This document shows positions 8,053 to 15,259 of a DNA stretch of 43,835 nucleotides, one piece after another. The stretch is from Bacillota bacterium (GTDB lineage: Bacteria; Bacillota; Clostridia; Peptostreptococcales; Anaerovoracaceae). Location of the stretch: NCBI GenBank assembly GCA_030526355.1, contig JAUNDC010000001.1:126397-170231 (forward strand), read 5' to 3'. The notes under the pieces are model-generated. The model had not been told where the DNA came from and ran no database searches. It saw only the letters and a program-made list of their open reading frames with translations. Every line of letters begins with the position of its first letter. The first letter of the stretch is position 1. Both the position numbers and the translations under genes were made by a program.

Positions 8053-8909
8053 TGGACAGGAAAACACCGGTACTGGAGGTGAATGGACTGCGCAAGGATT
8101 ATCCGGCCTTCAGCCTTAAGAATATAAGCTTTGAACTGGAAGAGGGAAAGATAACGGGATTTATCGGGCGTAACGGGGCTGGCAAGTCAACCACACTTAA
8201 TTCCCTGCTGAGCTTTGTCCACCCGGACAGCGGAGACATAAGGTTCTGGGGCAAAAACGTGTCCGATGCAGAAATTGATATAAAACAGGATATAGGCTTT
8301 GTTTCCAGCGGGATGAGCTATTACCCTAACAAAAAGCTCAAAGCCGTAACGAAGACAACACGTTCATTTTACAAAAAATGGGACGAGCAGACATACAGAA
8401 ATTACATGGATGAATTTGGGCTTGATGAGAGCAAGACCTTCAGGCAGCTTTCCAACGGGATGCAGATAAAGTATGCGCTGGCTCTGGCGCTTTCGCATAA
8501 CGCCGGGCTGCTTATCCTTGATGAGCCGACCAGTGGCCTGGATCCTGTTTCAAGAGAGGATCTGCTTGATATTTTCATGAGCCTTTGCGACAGGGGAATC
8601 ACCATATTGTTTTCTACCCATATAACTTCTGATCTTGACAAGTGTGCTGACAATATCATATATATCAGGGACGGTCAAATTGTTGAGAAGGCTCCGTTTG
8701 GTGAGTTTGTCGATGCTTACAGACTGGTCGAGTATGCGGAAAATGAATTGACTCCGCAGCAGCAGGCTCTTCTGGTGGGCAGACGCCGCAGAAGAGACAA
8801 ATGGACTTCGCTGGTGCGCAGGGAGGATGCGGTGAATTTTGACGGCAGAGCCGCCGAGGCTGATATCGAAGCTGTAATGATACATCTGGAAAGCGAGGGG
8901 ACGAGATGA
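8052..8909 (+). CDS. ABC transporter ATP-binding protein
   Basis: 285 residues. Walker A GRNGAGKST is near 39-47, the signature is LSNGMQIK at 133-140 in place of LSGGQ, Walker B LLILDEPT is at 153-160, and the switch region is FSTHITSDLD. The degenerate signature and a C-terminal extension with basic RRRRRDKW are typical of the ABC-2 exporter ATPases next to small GntR/XRE regulators (YtrB/BcrA-like group). It should power the membrane partner encoded directly downstream, whose ATG overlaps this stop by four bases. The substrate could be a peptide antibiotic or cell-wall-active compound; that is only a family-level guess. Confidence 0.93.
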   Translation: MDRKTPVLEVNGLRKDYPAFSLKNISFELEEGKITGFIGRNGAGKSTTLNSLLSFVHPDSGDIRFWGKNVSDAEIDIKQDIGFVSSGMSYYPNKKLKAVTKTTRSFYKKWDEQTYRNYMDEFGLDESKTFRQLSNGMQIKYALALALSHNAGLLILDEPTSGLDPVSREDLLDIFMSLCDRGITILFSTHITSDLDKCADNIIYIRDGQIVEKAPFGEFVDAYRLVEYAENELTPQQQALLVGRRRRRDKWTSLVRREDAVNFDGRAAEADIEAVMIHLESEGTR

Positions 8910-9553
8910 GCAATTTGTTAAAGAAGGAGTTTTCGCTGTCGATGCATCCGGTTACGCCTCTGATGCTGATGCTTTCTTCGATGGCACTGATTCCAAACTA
9001 TCCATATACTGTTATGTTCTTTTATATGACTCTGGCGGTTTTTTTCACGTGCATGATGGGCAGAGAGAATCACGATGTGATTTATTCCATGTGCCTTCCT
9101 GTGGCCAAGAAGGATATTGTGAAGGCCAGAATCCTGTTTGTGGTGATACTGGAGCTGCTGCAGATGGTGCTGCTTATTCCGTTCGCTGTGCTCAGGCAGA
9201 ACATTCTGGCGGCAGGAAATGAAGCGGGGATGGATGCCAATATCGCGCTTTTTGCGGAAGGCTTTCTGCTGTTTGGCGTGTTTAATCTGATATTCTTTCA
9301 CAGCTATTACAGGAACGTGGATAAAGTAGGTATAAGCTTCGTCAAGGCAACAGTCGTTTTTTTCGTTCTTGTGGTGGTGGATGTTATTGTGACTCATGCG
9401 GTGCCGTTTGTACGTGATTGCCTCGATACTCCGGATCCCCAGTTTATTGGGTATAAGCTGGCTGCGCTTGCGATCGGAATTGTGCTGTATATCGTGATGA
9501 CGATGCAGGCATGCCGTATATCCGTCAGGAATTTTGAGGTGCAGGATCTGTAA
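8906..9553 (+). CDS. ABC-2 type permease
   Basis: 215 residues with about six hydrophobic helices. The N-terminus MSNLLKKEFSLSMHP and the motif CMMGRENHDVIYSMCLPVAKKDIVKARI, after the first pair of helices, are characteristic of small ABC-2 permeases (ABC2_membrane_5-like, PF13346). It is expected to form a dimer in the cytoplasmic membrane with the ATPase encoded just upstream. The gene is the last of a tight three-gene operon with overlapping codons. No terminator is obvious before the toxin-antitoxin promoter that follows. Confidence 0.88.
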   Translation: MSNLLKKEFSLSMHPVTPLMLMLSSMALIPNYPYTVMFFYMTLAVFFTCMMGRENHDVIYSMCLPVAKKDIVKARILFVVILELLQMVLLIPFAVLRQNILAAGNEAGMDANIALFAEGFLLFGVFNLIFFHSYYRNVDKVGISFVKATVVFFVLVVVDVIVTHAVPFVRDCLDTPDPQFIGYKLAALAIGIVLYIVMTMQACRISVRNFEVQDL

Positions 9554-9559
9554 AACTGT

Positions 9560-9594
9560 TTTAACAATAGACATATTATGATATAATATGTCTA
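9560..9594 (+). promoter_or_regulatory. Promoter with embedded operator of the first toxin-antitoxin operon
   Basis: A perfect inverted repeat has arms TAGACATATTAT (9568-9579) and ATAATATGTCTA (9583-9594) with a 3-base centre. The -10 TATAAT (9582-9587) lies inside it and a weak -35 TTTAAC (9560-9565) lies 16 bases upstream. This arrangement lets the antitoxin, alone or with toxin, block RNA polymerase directly. The ribosome site AAGGAGG follows at about 9604. Confidence 0.85.
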
Positions 9595-9616
9595 TGCGGT
9601 TAAAAAGGAGGATGTT

Positions 9617-9889
9617 ATGGATATCAGACCATCGGCGGATTTGAGAAATCATTATAATGAAATATCGAAACAGTGTCGTGAAACTCGGGAACCTGTAATA
9701 ATTACGGTGAATGGTAGGGGTGATACTGTCATTTTAGGTATTCAGGAGTATCAGCAAATGGTGGCAGAGCTGAGGCTGCTTCGAACACTGGCTGAGGCGG
9801 ATGATGATGTATTGAATGGCAGAATCAGACCGGCAGGGGAAGCTTTTGCAGATATCAGAGCGGTTCTGGAAGCGAGGAAATATGAATGA
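9617..9889 (+). CDS. Phd/YefM-type antitoxin
   Basis: 90 residues. The N-terminal half (MDIRPSADLRNHYNEISKQC, then PVIITVNGRGDTVILGIQEYQQM) matches the Phd/YefM fold: a dimeric DNA-binding N-domain with the ITVNG.GD.V..S...Y-type core. The C-terminal acidic half should wrap around the toxin. It is the first gene of a two-gene operon with a dyad operator overlapping the promoter, and its stop overlaps the toxin start by four bases (ATGA). Confidence 0.93.
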   Translation: MDIRPSADLRNHYNEISKQCRETREPVIITVNGRGDTVILGIQEYQQMVAELRLLRTLAEADDDVLNGRIRPAGEAFADIRAVLEARKYE

Positions 9890-10197
9890 AATACCGTATC
9901 GTAATGACGGAAACGGCTGATGAACAGATGCGCGATATTCTCTTTTATATTGCAGATGATTCGGGAAGTATAGATACTGCTTTAAATTACCTGTCACATA
10001 TAGAGAGAGCTGTAAAACAGCTGGAGGATTTTCCTTATATAGGAATAGTGCCCCAATACACTATTTTGCGCAGACAGGGATACAGAATACTGATAGTAAA
10101 AAAACATCTGGTGTTTTACAAAGTTGATGAAATTGCACATGAAGTGAGAATATATGCTGTTATTGACAGCCGTAGAGAGTATGAGCGGTTGCTGTAG
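9886..10197 (+). CDS. ParE/RelE-superfamily toxin
   Basis: 103 residues beginning KYRIVMTETADEQMRDILFYIADD, with the later LEDFPYIG and GYRILIVKKHLVFYKVDE segments typical of ParE/RelE folds (ParE_toxin, PF05016). The spacing with IADDSGSIDTALNYLSHIE is more like ParE/YoeB-like gyrase or ribosome poisons than true RelE, but the sequence does not settle the target. It is translated coupled to the Phd-type antitoxin and ends at a convergent stem-loop. Confidence 0.92.
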   Translation: MKYRIVMTETADEQMRDILFYIADDSGSIDTALNYLSHIERAVKQLEDFPYIGIVPQYTILRRQGYRILIVKKHLVFYKVDEIAHEVRIYAVIDSRREYERLL

Positions 10198-10219
10198 CAA
10201 TGACAAAGATAGGAATTGA

Positions 10220-10245
10220 AATAAGGGGCTGAAATGCCCCTTATT
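10220..10245. terminator. Bidirectional stem-loop between toxin gene and cysK
   Basis: Perfect 10-bp stem AATAAGGGGC (10220-10229) / GCCCCTTATT (10236-10245) with a 6-base loop. It lies between convergent genes, and weak T-rich tails occur on both strands. Confidence 0.75.
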
Positions 10246-10266
10246 ATGATAGTTTAAATATGTCTG

Positions 10267-11193
10267 TTATTCAAACAGTGGTGTGGAAAAGTATCTTTCC
10301 GCTGTGTCAGGAAGGACTGTGACAACTGTTTTGCCTGGTCCCAGCTTCTTTGCCAGCTGAATAGCTGCCGCAACATTTGTACCGCTGGATATGCCACACA
10401 TTATTCCTTCCATTGATGCAAGCTTCTGAGCCGTACTGATAGCTTCATCGTCCTGCACTATGTATATGTCCTGATATATTTCCTGATTCAGAATATCCGG
10501 GATTACACCGTCTCCAATCCCCATCTGGACATGAGATCTGATTGTTCCACCTGACAGTATTGCTGCATGTGCAGGCTCTACTGCCCATATCTCCATATCA
10601 GGGTTTGCCGCTTTGAGAGTTTCTCCTATGCCTGTAATTGTACCGCCCGTACCGATTCCTGAGCAGAAGCCATGGATAGGACCGTCAACCTGCTGCAGGA
10701 TTTCCTGCCCTGTATGATCACGATGAACCTGAGGGTTTGCCGGATTTTCAAACTGCTGTGGTACAAATACATTCGGGTCTTCTTTTGCCATGCGCAGTGC
10801 CGTATTAAGGCACTCATCTATACACTCACCTATGTTGTCATCGTCATGAATAAGGATGAGCTCAGCACCATAGTGATTGATCAGTTTTCTTCGCTCTTCA
10901 CTGACTGAATCGGGCATGATGATGATAGTTCTGTAGCCTTTTACTGCTCCCACCAGAGCAAGACCTATGCCCTGATTTCCGCTTGTGGGTTCTACGATTA
11001 TAGAATCGCTGTTAATGATTCCTTTTTTTTCTGCATCACAGATCATATTGTATGCAGTTCTTGTTTTGATGGAGCCTCCGACATTGAGACCTTCAAATTT
11101 AACAAGAATGCGTGCAGCGTTTTCAGGAACCATATGATTCAGCTGAACTAAAGGCGTATTGCCCATAGCCTCAAGAATATTTTGATAGACCAT
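10267..11193 (-). CDS. cysK: Cysteine synthase (O-acetylserine sulfhydrylase) family
   Basis: 308 residues of the fold-type II PLP family. The Schiff-base lysine is K43 in NVGGSIKTRTA, the substrate loop is PTSGNQGIGLA at 69-79, the phosphate-binding loop is GTGGTITGIG, and CGISSGTN occurs near the end. These motifs fit cysteine synthase A, converting O-acetylserine plus sulfide to cysteine. The loop reads TSGNQG rather than the commoner TSGNTG, and SIKTRT rather than SVKDR. A relative making another beta-replacement product, such as lanthionine or hydrogen sulfide from cysteine, therefore cannot be excluded. It is monocistronic, with about 200 bases upstream containing an inverted repeat (11229-11282). 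Confidence 0.85.
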   Translation of the reverse strand: MVYQNILEAMGNTPLVQLNHMVPENAARILVKFEGLNVGGSIKTRTAYNMICDAEKKGIINSDSIIVEPTSGNQGIGLALVGAVKGYRTIIIMPDSVSEERRKLINHYGAELILIHDDDNIGECIDECLNTALRMAKEDPNVFVPQQFENPANPQVHRDHTGQEILQQVDGPIHGFCSGIGTGGTITGIGETLKAANPDMEIWAVEPAHAAILSGGTIRSHVQMGIGDGVIPDILNQEIYQDIYIVQDDEAISTAQKLASMEGIMCGISSGTNVAAAIQLAKKLGPGKTVVTVLPDTAERYFSTPLFE

Positions 11194-11228
11194 GATAATA
11201 AATCCCTGCTTTCATTTAAATTGGTAAT

Positions 11229-11282
11229 ATGTTCCGGGAATTTATCTGCATAATAAAATAATGCCGCTGTATTTCGGAACAT
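11229..11282 (-). promoter_or_regulatory. Inverted repeat in the cysK leader region
   Basis: ATGTTCCG (11229-11236) and CGGAACAT (11275-11282) are perfect 8-base arms 38 bases apart, with a smaller GCAT/ATGC pair inside. It could be a leader hairpin or two operator half-sites controlling cysK. TATACT lies just upstream on the minus strand and may be the -10. No T-box or known riboswitch core is apparent. Confidence 0.4.
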
Positions 11283-11344
11283 TATCAGTATACATTAACT
11301 TGCAGTTTTTTTCTACTGAAAGAAATATATATTTTATGATTGGC

Positions 11345-11373
11345 TTTACAGTCTCGCATTTTTGGATTAGAAT
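11345..11373 (+). promoter_or_regulatory. Promoter of the thioesterase gene
   Basis: TTTACA (11345-11350) and TAGAAT (11368-11373) with a 17-base spacer, followed by an ACGGAGGATAA ribosome site and the ATG at 11397. Confidence 0.7.
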
Positions 11374-11396
11374 AAGTACCACGGAGGATAACTGCA

Positions 11397-11828
11397 ATGG
11401 ATAGAGAAAAAAGATTTCAGGAAGTTTTCAATAATGTAATAGACCCAGGTTCAAGACGGCTCAACAATATGCTGGACCCTCTGTTTCTGAGCTGCGATGA
11501 AGAGGAGATGTCATCGGAAATAGTGTTCTGCATACAGGAATGGGAGCTGAACCAGAGGAGAGAAATACACGGCGGAGCAATATCTTCTATGTTCGATACT
11601 GCCATGGGAATAACGGCGGCGGCATTTGCCGACAGCGACGGCGTGTCAACGGTAGATTTGCAGGTAAGCTTTATCAGACCATTTCTCAGCGGAGCCTTTG
11701 TTTTTTCCACAAAGGTGACAAGTATGGGTAAAACGCTTATAAGAACTACATGTGTTGCAACAGAGAAACAAAGCGGTAAGATAGTAGCAACATCGTCAGG
11801 TACATTTATACCTTTCAGGAAGAAATAG
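11397..11828 (+). CDS. PaaI/YigI-type hotdog-fold thioesterase
   Basis: 143 residues. The central REIHGGAISSMFDTAMGITAAAF is the hotdog motif of the PaaI/4HBT group: His-Gly-Gly, then the hydrophobic central helix with Asp. It is followed by STVDLQVSFIRPF and the strands ending in GTFIPF. Such cytosolic homotetramers hydrolyse acyl-CoA thioesters. The acyl group is not predictable here and no acyl-CoA pathway gene is adjacent. It has its own promoter and ends at a hairpin shared with the converging GNAT gene. Confidence 0.88.
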   Translation: MDREKRFQEVFNNVIDPGSRRLNNMLDPLFLSCDEEEMSSEIVFCIQEWELNQRREIHGGAISSMFDTAMGITAAAFADSDGVSTVDLQVSFIRPFLSGAFVFSTKVTSMGKTLIRTTCVATEKQSGKIVATSSGTFIPFRKK

Positions 11829-11852
11829 CGTTTCATAAATTCAGTAAGAATT

Positions 11853-11893
11853 ATCCCGGCTGCATTTTCTATACAGTCGGGATTGGTTGTTTT
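11853..11893 (+). terminator. Intrinsic terminator after the thioesterase gene
   Basis: Stem ATCCCGGCTG (11853-11862) / CAGTCGGGAT (11874-11883), with one G-U pair, followed by a T-rich run near 11886-11893. It lies between convergent genes and may act on both. Confidence 0.75.
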
Positions 11894-11910
11894 TGAGAGT
11901 TTTATGGTAT

Positions 11911-12708
11911 TCAATCGAGATTGTTTTTGGACATATGAACGATTGTGTAATCACCCTTGTATTCATATCCGAGTGTCAGTGCCATTTTCTTGGATATCAG
12001 ATTTGCCGCATCCCAGCATGGCCGTATGCCGCGCAAAGAGCACTCTTTTATCACAGCAGATGCGCATGCATAAGCCAGACCTTTGCGTCTGTGGCTTTCA
12101 TGTGTGGCAACAGACAGCTCTCCTCCACCGTCATACAGTGACATGGTGCTGCAGGCAGAAACGAGAATTCCGTTTTTTACGGCTGCAAAACCGATTGCAT
12201 GATCCAGAAAGTCTTCCGCGGAAGCATAATATTCACAGAGTTCTTTTGCCCAGACTGATTCCATGGCCTGACTATACAGCTCAAAGTCAAAAGCTTTGAG
12301 CGTGTATTCTGAGGGAATATTGTCGATGTAGCTCTGAAGAAGCTTATCGTCGAAATTATAATCTTTTTTAACGATTCCGTAACGTGGTACTGCTATAGGG
12401 TTGTTTCTGATACAGCTGGTCAGAGAAGTTATCCATTCAGGACAATTATCCGGGAAAATAGCAGTATTATTATCTGTTTCTGCTATATCAAAAAAATGTT
12501 CAATAAGATAAAATGCATCTTCTGATAGAGGATCACCCCCCCAGAAGCTGTATTCGCCGCTAATCATTACAGCTGCTGTTATATTTGTTTTTGTACGTAC
12601 ATAAGCACTGCCTATAACACCCTGCAGGCAGCTGATAAGCATGGAATCGTCAATACCCTCGAAAAGAGAGGCTATTCCCTCAAGCTCTGTCGAGTTTAAT
12701 TTTATCAT
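11911..12708 (-). CDS. GNAT family acetyltransferase
   Basis: 265 residues from the ATG at 12708, with AAGGAG eight bases upstream; a TTG two codons earlier is less likely. The C-terminal third carries the acetyl-CoA-binding region as ELSVATHESHRRKGLAYACASAVI, the GNAT R/Q-x-x-G-x-G/A loop, and then the strand ending in ISKKMALTLGYEYKGDYTIV. The N-terminal half is variable. The arrangement matches the PF12746 (GNAT_acetyltran) group. The substrate is unknown. It probably shares a transcript with the ABC-F gene that ends 42 bases upstream of it on the same strand. Confidence 0.88.
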   Translation of the reverse strand: MIKLNSTELEGIASLFEGIDDSMLISCLQGVIGSAYVRTKTNITAAVMISGEYSFWGGDPLSEDAFYLIEHFFDIAETDNNTAIFPDNCPEWITSLTSCIRNNPIAVPRYGIVKKDYNFDDKLLQSYIDNIPSEYTLKAFDFELYSQAMESVWAKELCEYYASAEDFLDHAIGFAAVKNGILVSACSTMSLYDGGGELSVATHESHRRKGLAYACASAVIKECSLRGIRPCWDAANLISKKMALTLGYEYKGDYTIVHMSKNNLD

Positions 12709-12750
12709 TTGCAAAACTCCTTATATTCGTTTGTATGTCTACAGCAAGTG

Positions 12751-14598
12751 TCAATGCTGTTTATTATTCTGAGCTTCAATCTGCTCGGCAAGATCGTTGA
12801 GATAAACCCAGCGTTCCATTTTTTCATCCAGCTGCAGGCTCAGAGCCTGTCTTTTATCTGTAAGCTCCTGAAGCCGGGTGTAGTCGCTTCCGGCATTGTT
12901 GATTTCATTGTCCAAATCAGATATTGCTGATTCAAGTTCGGCAATATCATCGTCGATAGTTTCAAATTCTTTTTGCTCCTTAAAGGAGAACTTCAGTTTT
13001 TTAGGGCGTGAATTTCTGCTGTCGGTTCGGGTATTTGATGAAGCATCTGAAGTATTGTCAGCTCCATTTTCTGCAGAGTAATTCTTGTTGTATTTTTCTG
13101 AGGCTTCCTCTGCCAAAGCTTTTCTGGTTTCGGCCCAGTCAGTGTATCCTCCCGGATAATGACCGATTCTGCCGCTACCTTCATATACAAAGGTATGCTT
13201 GGCAATGCGGTCGATGAAATGTCTGTCATGGGATACTGCAATTACAGCGCCGGCGAAGGTATCGAGATAGTTTTCAAGTATGCACAGCGTTTCGATATCA
13301 AGGTCATTGGTCGGCTCGTCAAGAAGAAGTACATTGGGAGCCTTCATCAGGATGCCCAGAAGATAAAGCCTTCTCTGTTCGCCTCCCGATAGCCTGCCCA
13401 CCGGAATCGAATGCATGTGAGGCGGGAACAGGAATCGTTCAAGCATTTGAGACGCACTTATATATCCGTCGGAGGTTCTGACATTATGTGCTATGTCGCA
13501 TACATATTCAATGACACGGCGTGACTTGTCCATATGTTCATTTTCCTGAGAAAAGTATCCTATCCTGACAGTCTCGCCGATTTCAACTATGCCGCTGTCA
13601 GGCTCCAGTTCACCGCACAGCAGCTTCAGCATTGTCGATTTGCCGGAGCCGTTTTCGCCGAGTATGCCCAGACGGTCATTTCTCAAAACTGTATATGTGA
13701 AATTATCAATAAGCAGTTTGCCGTCGTAGGATTTTGATATATTTTTAAGTTCGATTACTTTCCTGCCGAGGCGGGAAGCTACTGAAGACATTTCAATCTC
13801 AGCATCATCTATTACAAGGTGGCCCTGTTCGAGCTGATGGAATCTCTCGATACGTGCTTTTGCTTTCGTTGTTCTGGCCTGTGCTCCGCGGCGGATCCAC
13901 TCAAGCTCTCTGCGGTAAAGTGTACGGCGTTTTCGCTCTGCGGCCAGCTCCATTTCCTCGCGGGCAGCTCTGTTTTCCAGATAGAACTGGTAGTTTCCTT
14001 CATGGCGGTAAAGCTTGCCGTCGGTAAGTTCCAGAATGACATTTGTAACTCTGTCGAGAAAATATCTGTCGTGTGTTACCATAAAAATGGCTCCTCTGAA
14101 TTTTCTCAGATAATTCTCCAGCCATTCTACTGTTTCGCTGTCGATATGGTTGGTAGGCTCATCAAGGATGAGTATATCTGAAGGGTTTGTAAAAATCCCG
14201 GCCATTGCGGCACGCTTGCGTTCGCCTCCCGACAGTGTACTGAGCTTTGCATCAAAATTTGTTATTCCAAGCTGATTAAGCATGGATTTGCAGCGATAAT
14301 CACCCTCTGCGGCAATTTCGGGCCACAGATAGCTCACCGCATATTCCAGAACGGTTGATTCGGGGTCGTATTCAGGTGCCTGAGGCAGATAGCCGATTCG
14401 CACATTATTAGTCAGAACCAGCTTACCGCTGTCAGCTTCCTCAATGCCCGCCGTAATACGCAGCAGTGTGGACTTGCCGGTGCCGTTGACGCCGATCAGC
14501 CCGATTTTATCACCTTCATTTATTGCATACGAAAGCTCCGAAAGCAGCGGATTGACTGTATATGATTTAGAAATGTCAGTAGCATTCAGAAGTATCAA
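12751..14598 (-). CDS. ABC-F family ATPase (Uup-like)
   Basis: 615 residues, two ABC domains on one chain and no membrane segment. The first has Walker A GVNGTGKST and signature LSGGERKRAAMAG. The second has GENGSGKST and LSGGEQRRLYLLG, each followed by ILDEPTNHID or LLDEPTNDLD. The linker between them is basic. A C-terminal region with EQKEFETIDDDIAELESAISDLD forms a coiled coil, as in Uup-type proteins (ABC_tran_CTD). ABC-F proteins bind the ribosomal E site. Some protect against antibiotics and others resolve stalled translation; which applies here is not decidable. The start is a TTG with GGAGG at 14607-14611. Confidence 0.92.
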   Translation of the reverse strand: MILLNATDISKSYTVNPLLSELSYAINEGDKIGLIGVNGTGKSTLLRITAGIEEADSGKLVLTNNVRIGYLPQAPEYDPESTVLEYAVSYLWPEIAAEGDYRCKSMLNQLGITNFDAKLSTLSGGERKRAAMAGIFTNPSDILILDEPTNHIDSETVEWLENYLRKFRGAIFMVTHDRYFLDRVTNVILELTDGKLYRHEGNYQFYLENRAAREEMELAAERKRRTLYRRELEWIRRGAQARTTKAKARIERFHQLEQGHLVIDDAEIEMSSVASRLGRKVIELKNISKSYDGKLLIDNFTYTVLRNDRLGILGENGSGKSTMLKLLCGELEPDSGIVEIGETVRIGYFSQENEHMDKSRRVIEYVCDIAHNVRTSDGYISASQMLERFLFPPHMHSIPVGRLSGGEQRRLYLLGILMKAPNVLLLDEPTNDLDIETLCILENYLDTFAGAVIAVSHDRHFIDRIAKHTFVYEGSGRIGHYPGGYTDWAETRKALAEEASEKYNKNYSAENGADNTSDASSNTRTDSRNSRPKKLKFSFKEQKEFETIDDDIAELESAISDLDNEINNAGSDYTRLQELTDKRQALSLQLDEKMERWVYLNDLAEQIEAQNNKQH

Positions 14599-14611
14599 TT
14601 GTTAGTCCTCC

Positions 14612-14842
14612 GTTCAGATTTTAACTGTTCGTTCATCTGAGATAATGACTGTTCGTCCCTTATTCTGATTTCACATGAAAACTATTATACCACAATCCGG
14701 GGAAACTCTTCGACTGATTTGACAAAAACCCTCCGGACAATTATTCTATAAATATGTTTGGGAATCCAAGGCTTGGATAATCTGGAACGAGGATAATCCA
14801 CATCTTGGAAAATCCTGACCGTTAAATAAATACATGCTTAAT
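14612..14842 (-). promoter_or_regulatory. Upstream region of the ABC-F gene
   Basis: On the minus strand TATAAT (14684-14689) is preceded by TGG, giving an extended -10 without a clear -35. The leader of about 80 bases contains ACGAACAGT twice (near 14625 and 14650). Beyond it, 14765-14820 contains a palindrome TCCAAGGCTTGGA and several GGATAATC-type words of unknown meaning. I see no gene. Confidence 0.45.
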
Positions 14843-15078
14843 TGTAATATTTTTCCATTTAGTGTATTTTTAAGTTGTTGTTAACTTAAATTGCACGTTT
14901 TTTTGAAGGACTATGGAAGGATGAGTCGCAAACAGCAAAATAGTTCTTGAATACTGCAATCAAACAACAAATTTATCGAAAAACAGCTCGGGTTTAACAT
15001 ATAGCTACCGTAATTGCTCGCACATAAATTTAAAAACGTGCATATTGAATCTAATATTTTTCGATTATACACGTTTTT
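14843..15078 (+). repeat. Dispersed non-coding element, copy 1
   Basis: The first 31 bases (14843-14873) match the reverse complement of 31254-31284 with one mismatch. Further blocks align in the same order along both copies: a CACGTTTTTT arm at 14895-14904, a GCAA-ACAGCAAA block near 14928, a CAACAAATT-ATC block near 14965, a GCTCGGGTT block near 14986, and a terminal hairpin with AAAAACGTGCATA (15032-15044) / TATACACGTTTTT (15066-15078) around a 21-base loop. No frame is conserved between the copies. At its hairpin end it adjoins a 32-bp repeat array. It could be a MITE-like element, a structured RNA gene or a protein-binding locus. I do not recognise it. Confidence 0.75.
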
Positions 15079-15088
15079 GCAAACTAAG

Positions 15089-15181
15089 GACAATTTGACG
15101 GCGCCACAAATGAAGGAAGTGACAATTTGCCGGCGCTGCAAATGAAGAAAGTGACAATTTGCTGGCGCCACAAATAAACAA
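15089..15181 (+). repeat. Three 32-bp tandem repeats with palindromic cores
   Basis: Units start at 15089, 15121 and 15153, each GACAATTTG + core + CAAAT; the third is incomplete after CAAATAAAC. Each core is an imperfect dyad around GGCGCC or GGCGCT. On the minus strand the units read ATTT + GTGGCGCCGT / GCAGCGCCGG / GTGGCGCCAG + CAAATT. The same ATTT...CAAA frame and the same 32-base period occur in the array beside copy 2 (30965-31023) with a different core. Confidence 0.88.
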
Positions 15182-15259
15182 CCATTAATACGACAGAGCC
15201 AAACAGCAGATAATGTTATCATAGATATATTGAAATACGGGTTTAAACAGGAGGGAATG

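Noticed and set aside
8918..9652. 244-codon minus-strand frame opposite the ABC-2 permease gene
   Set aside because: It is antisense to a clearly coding gene, very His/Asn/Gln-rich, and has no ribosome site.
11883..12299. 138-codon plus-strand frame opposite the GNAT gene
   Set aside because: It is antisense to a recognisable acetyltransferase, with no ribosome site and an atypical Arg/His/Pro composition.
14911..15222. 103-codon minus-strand open frame across element copy 1
   Set aside because: It has no ribosome site, is Cys/Leu-rich in a low-complexity way, and is not conserved in element copy 2.
14599..15259. Search for a T-box, riboswitch or IS element in the long gap
   Set aside because: No T-box core, known aptamer core or transposase frame was seen; the content is the ABC-F leader, the dispersed element and the 32-bp array.
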